Shown: one piece after another, positions 11,701 to 22,137 of the stretch
Layout: each line of letters begins with the position of its first letter
Numbering within the stretch: the stretch's first letter is position 1
From: Paramoeba atlantica
Lineage: Eukaryota; Discosea
Direction: 5' to 3'
NCBI GenBank assembly: GCA_977017575.1
Contig: CDRNVI010000148.1
Span: 283,041 to 347,040 of the forward strand
DNA length: 64,000 nt
The notes under the pieces: model-generated
Seen by the model: the letters and a program-made list of their open reading frames with translations, nothing else
What the model was told of the DNA's origin: nothing
Database searches by the model: none
Position numbers and translations under genes: made by a program

Positions 11701-11871
11701 AAATTCCATTTGAACCACAGCTGCTTCATACTCGATATTTAAAACAGTTTGATTGATAAACCAAAGTTTTTCATCAACAAGACGAGGGCGAATTGCAAAG
11801 ACTTCAACAAACACAAAACCCAAAAATAACACCCAACCAAACGATTTTACAACAGCACCCATTCCCTTCAC
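5707..11871 (-). CDS. Giant Cys-rich ectodomain 7TM receptor (THH1/TOM1/GPR137-like membrane domain)
   Basis: Seven exons give one uninterrupted 1,798-residue frame: 11871-11599, 11493-10851, 10774-9927, 9729-9385, 9301-9217, 9024-8099 and 7983-5707; all splice phases agree. A signal peptide opens it (VLFLGFVFVEVFA). About 1,500 extracellular residues follow, rich in cysteine, with clusters such as CCAVTAEAIDCC, CNHQTKKC and CPPGYCLGTSC. Seven hydrophobic helices lie in the last 290 residues, starting at ALMYTLGVCYCICF. The third carries FEIPTFLLFSVVITSIFFW, reminiscent of the LPxLxFFTTYALLVLFW pattern of THH1/TOM1/GPR137 proteins; that link is tentative. The tail after TM7 is about 30 residues, Ser/Thr-rich. 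It probably acts as a surface receptor or adhesion receptor; ligand and G-protein use are unknown. Confidence 0.8.
9162..9209. repeat. 12-bp tandem repeat, four units, intronic
   Basis: The unit GGAGAAAGAAAA recurs four times in the intron between exons 5 and 6 of the large 7TM gene. On the transcribed strand it makes a pyrimidine tract. Confidence 0.75.
9738..9803 (+). repeat. G-rich intronic tract with G-quadruplex potential
   Basis: The plus strand holds many closely spaced runs of three or more G within about 65 bp. It lies in an intron of the 7TM gene, so the transcript carries the C-rich strand just upstream of the acceptor. A similar tract is at 11501-11540 in intron 1 of the same gene. 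Quadruplex formation is a prediction only. Confidence 0.6.
11501..11540 (+). repeat. Second G-rich intronic tract
   Basis: Runs of GGGG alternate with single T or A across 40 bp, just beside the acceptor of exon 2 of the 7TM gene. In the RNA this is a C-rich stretch in the polypyrimidine-tract position, so it may simply serve splicing. Confidence 0.6.
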
Positions 11872-12357
11872 CGCTTCGCACCAAACAAACCCTCACACTT
11901 CCTCCGAAAAACTATCAGGTTTTCAACTGTCGAAAAAATCCTGAACGAGGAAGGAAGTTGTCCTTCGCACCAGCCCACCACAGAGGGGAGGAAGTGTTCA
12001 CGAGAACAGAGGCGGTTTTGAGAAATGGTTTTACAACAACAGGTTGAGCGGTAAACGGAAAAACAGAAAGGGGCAAAATAACCTTTTGGTTTTCCAAACT
12101 TTACCAAATAAGGAATTTCAAGTGTTGTTCAAAGATAATCCAAACAAAAAGCTTGAAAACCCGCGAGTGGTTTTCTCAAGCTTCTTTCCTCCAAAGAGGC
12201 ATCAAGGCATCAAGAAAAAGAACTTTTGTTCAGCAAAACAACTGATGGAGAAAGAAGAGAAAGCAACAAACTTAAAAATCTTGTTGGTGCTGGTGGGTCA
12301 TTGGTGGGGAATGAACGGGAAATTTTCGAAATTTTATTTTAAATTTAAAAATGTTTG
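11872..12357. other. Intergenic spacer, two minus-strand genes head-to-tail
   Basis: This 486-bp spacer must carry the promoter of the giant 7TM gene and the 3' end of the next gene. The short frames in it look like chance. I see no repeats or RNA gene. Confidence 0.45.
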
Positions 12358-15300
12358 TTACCAGAAAGCTGATAAATCACCCCCGATTTTAGTAAAATCA
12401 ATCGACCGTTCTCCCACAAACTCCCGGAAAGGAATTGAGACAGTCAGTTTGAAGGAAGGAACATCTCCCTCGATAAAATCAAAGAGAGAAAAATCTCCAA
12501 AGGTTAAGGATGGTTTTATTTGACCTGAAAAGTTAAACACTTTAGTAACAACCAAAAAAGAATGGTGAAAAAAAAGCAAGAACCAGTGAAGAAGTTCAAT
12601 GTGCCGCAAATGAGATCCAGTTCCTTCGGGCAGATAGTAGGATCATTAAATAGGACGTCAGCCAAAGTAGAGTTCAAAGATGTGGAATCCACTTCAATGT
12701 CATAAATTCTAACATCCTTCATAGTGACTCCAAGTACTTCTCTATCCAAGATTTCAATTCGTCCATGAGCTTTAACATTCTGGAAGAGCCTCAAAGTTCC
12801 ATCAAAGAGCATGCTAAAAGGATCTCCTGGAGAGTAATTGATATACAACTGTTCAAATTCGAGACTGCTGAGAATCAGATCCAAAACTTCGGGGAAATCA
12901 TTATCTACAAAAAGAAGTTCATTAATATTTCAAGAACCAAGGGACAAATATTTAAAACAAGGGCAACAACAAACCTGAGTTGATTTCATAAAAGAATTCA
13001 ACCAAAGAACCAAGACTCAGGTATTCAACATATGCACAGAACTCAAGGGATTCTGGATCACCAAATTCAATTTCACTCAAAAATTTAATTCGGATGTCAC
13101 CAAGTCTTGCATAAAATCCGAGACCACCACCACAAATAGGGGGCTTAGCAGCCTTGATACAGAGAGTGGTAAATATATTTCCAACATCAAAGCCTTCCAA
13201 ACCATAAAACTCTTCCCAAACACCATCCACGTAAGCAGAAATCCACAATTTGGAATTCTCATACTAACAAATCGAAAATTTAATTATTGAATAAAAATAA
13301 TTAAAAATAATAAGAATAGTCAACCTCAGCGACCCCAACCAATCCAAACATTTCTTCTTCCCCTGGAAAAAGGACTCGCAAGTTGATGGTCCCACTAATT
13401 TTGAGGCTAAATGGATGAACAGAAAGCTCAAACGAGTCAATGGTGACTTCATCGGAGACTACTTGAGCGATCTCAATACCTAGATCGAGCGAAACTTCGC
13501 TCAACCCTTCCAAAGCGGGGACACTCAAGAAGAGGCTGATCTCGTTCTCTGGGATTTTACTTGCAATTTCTGCATCTGGGAGAATGTCATCAAGGGGCGA
13601 AAGCAATGACTGTGTTGAAATGGGAGAGAGAAGAGAAAGAAGTGAGCAACTTTTTCAACAAAAGCAAGAAAGAGAGAATAATCTTAAAATATTTACCGTG
13701 ACAATTTCTTTTAAAGTACCAGTGCTCCGAAGAATAAGACCAGGAACCATCTGCTGTCCTTCAAGAGATTCGGGGTAAGACTCTGGCCAATGAGAGAAGA
13801 CAGTATAACCATTGGCAATTGCAAGATCAAAATCAGTGAGTCCTCCAAAAGAAACGACATCTCCTAAAGATTCAGATTGATCCTCACTGAATCCAACAGC
13901 ATCACCTACAGCCTCAATCAAATCGGAAATTTTCAGATCTGCAACCACAAAGGCAAGTTCAGAGTTCTCGGCATGGAATTTCAAAGACACTTCGAAAGAA
14001 GAAGATCCAAATTCAAGAGAGGCACCCAAAGTACCAGTAAGAATCAAGAGATGCGGTTTTACGGTCATAGCTGTATGGATGGATGTTGAAAAGTCTGCTG
14101 GGAGAAGCTATTGAAAGTTAACTTGAATGACAACTCCAAAATAAAATCTCAAAAAAAAAAAGAAAAAATAAAATAAAAATTACCTGTTTGCCATCAACTT
14201 CGAACATATTGAGGCTCTCAATCTAAAAGAAAAAATAACCCCAGTATGAGCGAAAGGTAACAAAAAAAGGACAAAAAATAAAAACAAACCGTTCCTTCCA
14301 AATATAAAGAGTAATCATCGGTTGTATATCCCACAAAAGAACCAGAGGTCGAGGGAAGGTATTTGTAGTTAAAATTGAAATCGAATGCGACCGCAAGATG
14401 GGGTACCTCTGTGTATAATGGTGTGTGAGTTCAAAATTTAAATTAATTTTATTTTTTAAAGGAACGAAAAAAAGTGAACCTTCTAGAGAAAGAACATCAA
14501 TTGTAACTCCAGAAAAACTGAAGACCTGATCCTCATCACGAGGAGCAATTTCTTTTCTCACATTTCTTCTTAACTCAGGTTCACAGACAGAACTGCTATT
14601 AATAGAATAGACGGAATCAAAGGGTGAGAAACCAATTGAAATTGAGTCAGAAGATAATTTCAGTCTGGATCTCTTCGAATGGAGCCATCCAGAGATTGTC
14701 AAATCATCTCCAAATTCAATAATCCCTGAATTATCATTCTTTTTAGAGAGAGCCACTTTCTTTGTTGGGCAATAACATTCGAAAAAAAAAAAGAAAGAGA
14801 CCACGATAGGCAGCACGAAAAGCGGCACTCAATTTAGCAACGGAGAACTCCAAATTAACACCTTTTACGACAGGACAATCATTCGAAGAAAAAATGGTTC
14901 GCGAAGAAACCATGAATTTCGTGACTTCTGAACTAGACACTAATCCATGAAGCCAAGAGCCTTTCAAGACAAAAATCAGATGCGAGAAAACATTTCATAG
15001 GAAGAGAAAAGAAAATAAAAAACTTTTTTTGAGAAATTTAAGTGAGCTGGGGCTCCATCCAATAGGGATATTACCAAGACTCAACACAAAGTCGGGCTCA
15101 GATCCCCCACGTTCTGTGGTTGTTCGAAAAAAGATTGTCAGATAATTCCAAAAAAAAAAAAGAAGAAAGATAATTATTGGAAAGAAAACTGGAAAAATGG
15201 GGGAAAATCAACCATCAAAACCAAGTAGAAATTCAATTGGCAAAACTTGTCCAAAAAGTTCGGTCTCTCCGACAATCCACACAGCGGGAGGGTGAGAACT

Positions 15301-15910
15301 AAAATAAAAAGAATTCAACCAAAGAAAGATATTTCAGGCTCTGTAATAGAAAGAAAAAAGACAAACCTTGAAAAGTATCCTCCTTTCTCATAACGAGCGA
15401 CATACTTTCGTAACGCACCACAATCATTGTCATGGTTATGAGTGAGTGAAGGTCGATTTAAAAGAGACGAAATTGATTGAACTCCGAGAAAATTAAAATT
15501 ACCCTCAATTGAAATACAATCACTCCCAAAAGTACTCAACAAAGTTTTTGCAACAGCTGGGGCAAGCAATTGGAGGGTTTCTGATTCTCCACAAATTTTA
15601 AAATTCTTTGTATCTTCATCATCATGTCGTCGAGCAGAACGACCTTTTTTGGAGCCAGCGTTTGTTAGGAAACTGATTGAAAAGAACAAAATTAATAAGA
15701 GAACTTTCATGAATACCAAAACAATTATAAAAAAATATACTCGCTCATGATCTCGTTCATCCTCTCTCCTTGGCTCACTTTGGATGATTCATCATCGTCA
15801 TCATCATCATCCCTCGTCAAACCAACAGACAACCCAATCACCAAAGCAGAAACAACAACAAAAGCAACCAGAGCCAAAGCCAGAACAGAACTCTTCTTTT
15901 CGTCACCCAT
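12358..15910 (-). CDS. Type II membrane protein with large beta-rich ectodomain, unknown family
   Basis: Thirteen exons join in phase to an 887-residue protein: 15910-15741, 15672-15367, 15298-15213, 15113-15075, 14960-14805, 14755-14480, 14408-14290, 14222-14184, 14107-13697, 13609-13325, 13263-12975, 12904-12584 and 12524-12358. Residues 1-8 are cytoplasmic-like (MGDEKKSS). One TM helix (residues ~9-32) follows, then an acid run (seven Asp) and the ectodomain. The ectodomain has loosely repeated strands with motifs like GSWLHG, ISGWLHSKR and LTGTLGASLEF, and few cysteines. No known domain is recognised. Exon 4 and exon 8 are only 39 nt. Exon 11 and its upstream intron are the source of the antisense copy at 5048-5245. 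A cell-surface scaffold or adhesion role is a guess. Confidence 0.72.
13115..13310 (-). repeat. Source copy of duplicated 196/198-bp segment
   Basis: It covers part of exon 11 and part of intron 10 of the type II membrane protein gene. It matches 5048-5245 apart from one 2-bp indel. Because intact coding is here, this is presumed the donor. Confidence 0.85.
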
Positions 15911-16569
15911 CTTCTCAACGCCAACAAAACAACAAACAAGAACAACAAATGTGTGTGTTTCGGAGAACGCTGTTTTTGTTCAAAACCAAAACAACAAAAC
16001 GGAAAAAAGATTCGTTTTTGCGGCGTTCGGCAAGAGGCGTGACTCGGGCGGGCGGGGTTCTTTTTTTTGGGAGACTCCAAAACAGGCAACAGAATCATCC
16101 CCATTCTCAGTGTTTCGCTGAATCTCTTTCCATTGAACTTTCTTTTCTTTTTCTTTTATATCATATTTGAACAACCCCTGATTCTCCTTTTTGAACTCGA
16201 CAAACTCGCTCCACAAAAACCCATCTTTTTGTTTGCTAAAAAACTGAAGGAAAAACCTTTTTTCGTTGAGTTCCTACCGTTTGTGATCTGCAAGATTGAA
16301 CGAGCCAAAAAGATTGAAGTTTTCCACAAGTTTTCTTGGAACAAATCCACCAAGGATGTTTGTCAAGATTTCATCGCACAAACCACAAAACCGCAGGAAA
16401 AAGAAAAACCTTCTTTGGCCAATTAAGGAAAAGAAGCGTTTTTTTAGGTGGGAATATTTTCATTCATTTTTATTGTGGGAGTGCGAACTATTCTGTTTTT
16501 GTTTTTTTCGTTTTCCGTTCTTTGTTGGCCCAACGCTCTCGTTTTTTGTGTTGTCTGGGAAGTTTATGA
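15911..16569. other. Divergent promoter region
   Basis: It lies between the type II membrane protein gene (minus) and Frizzled-like gene 1 (plus). Frames of 60-128 codons on both strands are low complexity (Gln/Lys or Phe/Leu) and are not taken as genes. The right end holds the family promoter element at 16450-16494. Confidence 0.5.
16450..16494 (+). promoter_or_regulatory. Conserved 45-bp element upstream of Frizzled-like gene 1
   Basis: The sequence around ATTTTTATTGTGGGAGTGCG is shared with 19351-19395 and 27925-27969. Each copy ends 70-75 nt before the start codon of a Frizzled-like gene. Conservation at fixed spacing suggests a core promoter or initiator, although recent duplication could also explain it. 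Copy 5 of the family lacks it. Confidence 0.5.
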
Positions 16570-18436
16570 ATGCGTTTGGTGTTCCTCTGTTGTTTGTTAT
16601 TTATTATTCTTCTCCTTCCTTGTTCTTTTTGTGATGACGTAAAAGGATGTTTTCGTTATTCTCTTGAAAATGAATGTTCGATTGTGTTGACTGGGAATGT
16701 ATCGATTGAAGAGAACGAACAAGAGGATTTCTTCAACCAGAATGTTTCTTTGGTTGTTTCAAACGTTCGAATGGTCCAAGAAAGTTGTCGAAGACCTTTT
16801 TTGTTTTATTATTGCCAATTGATGTTTGGAGGATTTTTGTGTGAATCTTCTTCTCTTCAAGAACAACATTGTTTAAAACAAGAATCTTGTTTTCAAGTTT
16901 CTTCTCTTTGTTCTGATGATTTTCAACTCAATTGTTCCCTCTCTCCTTCTCCTTCTCCTTCTTCAACAACAACAAATGGATGTGAAAGTGAAGTTGAAAG
17001 ACAAATTGATGAAGTGAAAGAAACACCAATTGAGGTTGAAACATGTTTGAATGGATCAAAAGAGAGAATTGAATGTTGTCCAGATCCGTTTACTTTTGAT
17101 GATAATGATGAATGTGTTGTTGAATGTTATCAATATCTTTTTGGACAATCTTTGGAGAATTGGGTCAGGATTATCAGTTTTTCATTTTCATGGTTCTCTT
17201 TATTTGCTTTCGCAGTGGGATTGATTCCTCTTTCTCTGATGACTGACTTAAGGTAAAACTCTTTTTTCTCAATTTTTTGAATCTCTTAACAAACTCTTTC
17301 TCGTTCTTTGATGAATTATTTTTTCATATGTAAAGGTATCCAAACTATGTCATTTTTATTTGTATTGTGTGTCTTCTTCTTTCGGATTTGTTGTGTCTCG
17401 ATTGGTCAACTTTTGTTGGTTTGGTTTTTTTTTTCATTTCAAAAAACAAACTCTTTCTGATTGATTAATATTGGGAAAAAGGTGGACCAGAATCTTTTGT
17501 TTGTGATGGGAAGAAGAATTATTGGAAATCAGTTGAGTCTTTTCAATCCTCAACACGATCTGCCATTCAGTTTTCGCTCTATGTCTTCTTTGTTCAATTG
17601 GGGTTTACTCATTGGGTTCTTATTTCCTTCAACTTGTTTTGTCATTCAATGAGGTTCACTTCTTTTTCTGTTCTCATCCCTTTTCCTCTCTTACCATTCT
17701 TTTTATTAGACCATTTTCAACATTCTTTGTAAGATTTATTGAACAACCTGTAAACCCAAGAATTATTTATTTGATGGAAGGATTTTGTTTTTGTTTACCA
17801 ACTTCAACATTTTTAGGAACTTTAATTTATTGGTTGAACAATGAAAACGATTCTTTTTCTTTCAATTCAAAACTTTTCCCGTTGCCTGTTTATTCTCTTC
17901 CTTTTCAAGGAAATGATCTTGTTTTGATTGGCCTTTTTGAAGTGCCAGCTATGATCTGTATGTTATTCAGTGCAATTCTCTGTACTGTTGCAATTTTTCT
18001 CTATCTTAAACGAGGAAGAGGAATCCTGTACTTTCAATGGTTTGTTTTTGATTCACCACCGTTTTCACTGAGAAAATTTATTGATCCAAAAACACTGAAT
18101 AGGAGAACAATCCTCCTTTTAATCTATGGGGTGATGGTCTTTTTCTTTTGTGCTATTTATATTGAAGTAATGCGAAAACTATCGAATCAAAACATTGTTC
18201 AGTTTATGGATTGTGTTGGTTCTCACCCTCAAGACAGTCCACCACCATGTGAGAGGCAATATAACAATGGATATTCCTTTATCATTTTCTCTCTAATGAT
18301 CATATTGCTTCCTGGAGGTTCGAGCGTGGTCATCTATTGGACCAATCCATATGTTTTTCTTTGGTGGAAAGAGTTAATCTTTTCACGAAGAGTCTTGAAA
18401 AGTGACCAAGAAGGTGTTCGATATTCTTCCTTGTGA
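16570..18436 (+). CDS. Frizzled/Smoothened-like 7TM receptor, tandem copy 1
   Basis: Five exons (16570-17252, 17336-17418, 17482-17653, 17710-18039, 18103-18436) give 533 residues. A signal peptide (MRLVFLCCLLFIILLLPC) precedes a ~190-residue Cys-rich ectodomain with a Ser/Pro hinge near residue 125. Seven helices follow: WFSLFAFAVGLIPLSL in exon 1, one each in exons 2 and 3, two each in exons 4 and 5. The RYPNYVIF start of TM2, a Cys before TM3 and the aromatic FFVQLGFTHW of TM3 resemble Frizzled/fsl receptors of Dictyostelium. Sequence likeness is weak, so the class is tentative. The loop MDCVGSHPQDSPPPCERQY is shared by all copies. The C-terminus differs from the other copies (KSDQEGVRYSSL). 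Its 3' end is convergent with the small protein gene at 18681. Confidence 0.72.
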
Positions 18437-18680
18437 TCTCATGAATTCGTGAAAAACCCAATCGGAAAAGGACTGTCAGACCAGAAGGATGCATTGTTGG
18501 TGGTTAATTTTTGAACATAAACTTTTTCAAACTTTTCAAACAACCCAGAAACAAAAAAAGTGTGAACGTTCAGAAAACCTGGGAACAGTTTCTTCCCCAA
18601 TAAAAGTTTTTGGTGGATTGGACACATCAAAACTCGTTCGACTAATTTTTCAATTTTTTCAATTGGTTTAGTTTTCAATG

Positions 18681-19229
18681 TCAGGATCTTTTGGCTGGTT
18701 TGATATTCACTTCCATCTGTTTAAAAATAAAACTTGAAAACCCTTTCCAAAGAATAAAGAAAAGAAATCATAAAAACAAGAGAAAGGAGAGAGAAAAACC
18801 AATTCCAAAGATAAATGAGAATAGTCAAGATTCGGTGGAAAATCATAAATATGAGCGAGATGCTTTGACCAAGAACCAAAAGGAGGATACATCGATTCCT
18901 GATCCTTTGATAATTGACTGTAATTCCAACCTTCAAAAAGAAAAAGGAGAATGAATTGAAAAAAAAAGAAGATTGAACTTTTTTCCAACAACAAAAGAAA
19001 GAGAGAAGAAAAACAGAAAACCATCAGAAGTAATCCCAGTGTCAAAAGAAGAAATTTTCCAATAATTGCCTCTCTTTCCTGGGTGAAAAAATATCCCTCC
19101 TCCCCCTTGTCTGGTAAAACAGTATTTTCCGTTTCTCAGTTTTGGTTCAAGAATGAACTCTCCATCCACTGATGAAGAATGTTTTGAAGACCCTTTTACA
19201 ATGATTGTTTCATTTCCCAAATTACTCAT
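18681..19229 (-). CDS. Small soluble protein, unknown family, copy 1
   Basis: Three exons (19229-19022, 18930-18800, 18716-18681) encode 124 residues without signal peptide or TM. The core reads GKYCFTR, then IFFHPGKRGNYWKIS, then WNYSQLSKDQESMYPPFGSW, a Trp/Tyr/Gly-rich beta-like module. The final exon is only 12 codons and ends EVNIKPAKRS. The same ending in the copy at 27195-27764, which has diverged elsewhere, supports this third exon and stop. A longer frame continuing past the stop (to 18439) is in another phase and is judged chance. The gene sits between Frizzled-like copies 1 and 2 on the opposite strand and seems to travel with them. Function unknown. Confidence 0.65.
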
Positions 19230-19350
19230 GTGTGATTATTCTTGTCTCTTTCCTTCAAGAGCCGCAGACAAGATGAGAAAATAATGGCAAACCAAAACCA
19301 CAAACAAAAAAACCCTTTTTCTTCTTATTTAGGAAACCATCCTTCTGTGT

Positions 19351-19395
19351 GCGAACATTTTCATACTTTTTTATTGTGAGAGTGCGAACTCTTTT
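19351..19395 (+). promoter_or_regulatory. Conserved 45-bp element upstream of Frizzled-like gene 2
   Basis: Diverged copy of the element at 16450-16494, still sharing TTTTTATTGTG and GAGTGCGAACT. It ends 70 nt before the start codon at 19466. It also lies between divergent genes, so it could serve the small protein gene at 19229 as well. Confidence 0.5.
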
Positions 19396-19465
19396 GCTCA
19401 ACCGTTTTTAATCTTATTTGGACTGCAACTTCTTTCGCGGATTGCATTTTGGGGAGCGTTTGTGG

Positions 19466-21364
19466 ATGGGTTTGGTGTTCCTCTCTTGTTGGTTCTTTAT
19501 TGCTCTTGTTCTTCTTCCTTGTTCTTTTTGTGATGACGTAAAAGGATGTTTTCGTTATTCTCTTGAAAATGAATGTTCGATTGTGTTGACTGGGAATGTA
19601 TCGATTGAAGAGAACGAACAAGAGGATTTCTTCAACCAGAATGTTTCTTTGGTTGTTTCAAACGTTCGAATGGTCCAAGAAAGTTGTAGAAGACCTTTTT
19701 TGTTTTATTATTGCCAATTGATGTTCGGAGGATTTTTGTGTGAATCTTCTTCTCTTCAAGAACAACATTGTTTGGAACAAGAATCTTGTTTTCAAGTTTC
19801 TTCTCTTTGTTCTGATGATTTTCAACTCAATTGTTCCCTCTCTCCCTCTCTCTCTCCTTCTCCTTCTCCTTCTCCTTCTCCAACAAATGGATGTGAAAGT
19901 GAAGTTGAAAGACAAATTGATGAAGTGAAAGAAACACCAATCAAGGTTGAAACATGTTTAAATGGATCAAAAGAGAGAATTGAATGTTGTCCAGATCCGT
20001 TTACTTTTGATGATAATGATGAATGTGTTGTTGAATGTTATCAATATCTTTTTGGACAATCTTTGGAGTATTGGGTTCGAATTATCAGTTTTGTGTTCAC
20101 ATGGTTCTCTTTATTTGCTTTTGTAGTTGCCTTTACTCCTCTTTCTCTGATGACTGAACTAAGGTAAAACTCTATTTTCTCAATTTTTTGAATCTTAACA
20201 AACTCTTTCTCATTCTTGATCAATTTTTTATAAAAGGTATCCAAATAATGTCTTCTTTATTTCTGAAGGTGCCTACCTTCTTTCACATTTATGTCTCAAT
20301 TGGTCAACTTTTGTTGGTTTGGTTTTTTTTTTCATTTCAAAAAACAAACTCTTTCTGATTGATTAATATTGGGAAAAAGGTGGACCAGAATCTTTTGTTT
20401 GTGATGGGAAGAAGAATTATTGGAAATCAGTTGAGTCTTTTCAATCCTCAACACAATCTGCCATTCAGTTTTCGCTTTTTGTTCTATTTCTTCAATTGGG
20501 AACGACTCATTGGCTTCTTGTTTCCTTCAACTTGTTTTGTCAATCGATGAGGTTCAATTTTTACTTTTATTTTTATCTCTCTCTTTCTTTTTTCCTCTTA
20601 TCCTCTTCCTTCTTTAGACAATTTTCAACATTCTTTGTAAGATTTATTGAACAACCTGTAAACCCAAGAATTATTTATTTGATGGAAGGGTTTTGTATTT
20701 GTTTGCCAACTTCAACATTTTTAGGAACTTTAATTTATTTGTTGAACAACGAAAACGATTCTGTTTCTTTCAATTCAAAACTTTTACCATTGCCTGTTTA
20801 TGGTTTTCCTTTTCAAGGAAATGATCTTGTTTTGATTGGCCTTTTCGAAGTGCCAACTTTCGTGTATGCATTCATCAGTGCAATTTTGTGTTTTATTGCA
20901 ATTGTTCTCTATCTTACACGAGGAAGAGTAATCCTGTACTTTCAATGGTTTGTTTTTTATTGATCACCATAAAAATTTCTTTTCTTCTTAGTGCTGAAAA
21001 AACACTGAATAGGAGGTCAATCCTCTTCTTACTCTTTGGAGTGGTGATTTTTGTTTGGGGTATTATTTATATTTTTGTCATGCGAAAACTCTCAAATAAG
21101 AGCATTGTTCATTTCATGGATTGTGTTGGTTCTCACCCTCAAGATAGCCCACCACCATGTGAGAGGCAGTACGATAACGGATATACTTTTAGCATTTTGT
21201 ATTTGGCTATAATATCAATTCCTGGATTTGGGACTGTGATCATTTTTTGGACCAATTCATATGTTTTTCTTTGGTGGAAAGAGTTAATCTTTTCACGAAG
21301 AATCAGGACTTCATCAAAGGAAGATTATCAGGAAATAGGCATCAATCGAGATTCTTCTCGTTAA
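19466..21364 (+). CDS. Frizzled/Smoothened-like 7TM receptor, tandem copy 2
   Basis: Exons 19466-20163, 20237-20316, 20380-20551, 20618-20947 and 21013-21364 give 543 residues with the same five-exon phases as copy 1. An in-frame ATG lies 16 codons upstream; the chosen one (MGLVFLSCWFF) matches copy 5 and opens directly with the signal peptide. The ectodomain is almost identical to copy 1, but the Ser/Pro hinge is longer (repeated Ser-Pro codons). The helices differ clearly, for example FVVAFTPLSL in TM1 and LLFGVVIFVWGIIY in TM6. The C-tail is SSKEDYQEIGINRDSSR. Likely a surface receptor of the same class; ligand unknown. Confidence 0.72.
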
Positions 21365-21545
21365 GTCAGAATCCAAGATTCTTCCTTTTCCTCAATCAAA
21401 CAACTCTTTTGTAGACAACTAATGTTTATTATCTTTCTTTGAAACAAACATTAATCTCTTTGATGAATTTTTGTGTTCCGGAGAGTGAACATCTGGATCA
21501 TATCATTTTATTCTTATTTAGGTAAAAAGGGTTTGATTCCTCCGA

Positions 21546-22137
21546 TTTTTTTAGGTGGGAATATTTTTACCATTGCCTGTTTATGGGTTTCCTTTTCAAG
21601 GAAATGATCTTGTTTTGATCGGTCTCTTTGAAGTGCCAGGTTTATTGTCCGCATTCATCAGTGCAATTCTCTGTTTTATTGCAATTTTTCTCTATCTTAA
21701 ACGAGGAAGGGCAATTTTGTACTTTCAGTGGTTTGTTTTTTCTTAATTTCGTCTCTCCTTACCTAAAAACTCTGAATAGGAGAACAATCCTCTTTTTAAT
21801 CTTTGGAGGGTTCGTCTTCTTCTTAGCTGTTTTTTATGTTGAAGTAATGCGAAAACTATCAAATTGGAACATTGTTCATTTTATGGATTGTGTTGGTTCT
21901 CACCCTCAAGACAGCCCACCACCATGTGAGAGGCAGTATAACAATGGATATTCCTTTATCATTTTGTTTTTGATCTTGGTATTGCTTCCTGAATGTGCGA
22001 CTGTGATCCTTTTTTGGACCAATCCAAATGTTTTTCTTTGGTGGAAAGAGTTAATCTTTTCAAGAAGAGTTTTAACTTTAGCAAAGAAAAATTATCAGGA
22101 AATAGGCATCAATCGAGACACTTCTTCGAATCTATGA
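21546..22137 (+). pseudogene. Frizzled-like copy 3, internally deleted
   Basis: About 22 bp of the family upstream element (GGTGGGAATATTTT, 21546-21567) run straight into the middle of exon 4 (LPLPVYGFPFQGNDL onward, to 21730). Exon 5 (21780-22137) is intact and ends QEIGINRDTSSNL. Signal peptide, ectodomain and TM1-TM4 are missing. The junction lies in a T run shared by both sides, so a microhomology deletion of roughly 1.2-1.3 kb is likely. No start codon gives a full receptor, so it should be non-functional. Confidence 0.8.

Noticed and set aside
18439-18678. A 79-codon minus-strand frame that could extend the small soluble protein
   Set aside because: It is out of phase with the exon junction, and the 12-codon ending EVNIKPAKRS is shared by the diverged copy at 27195.
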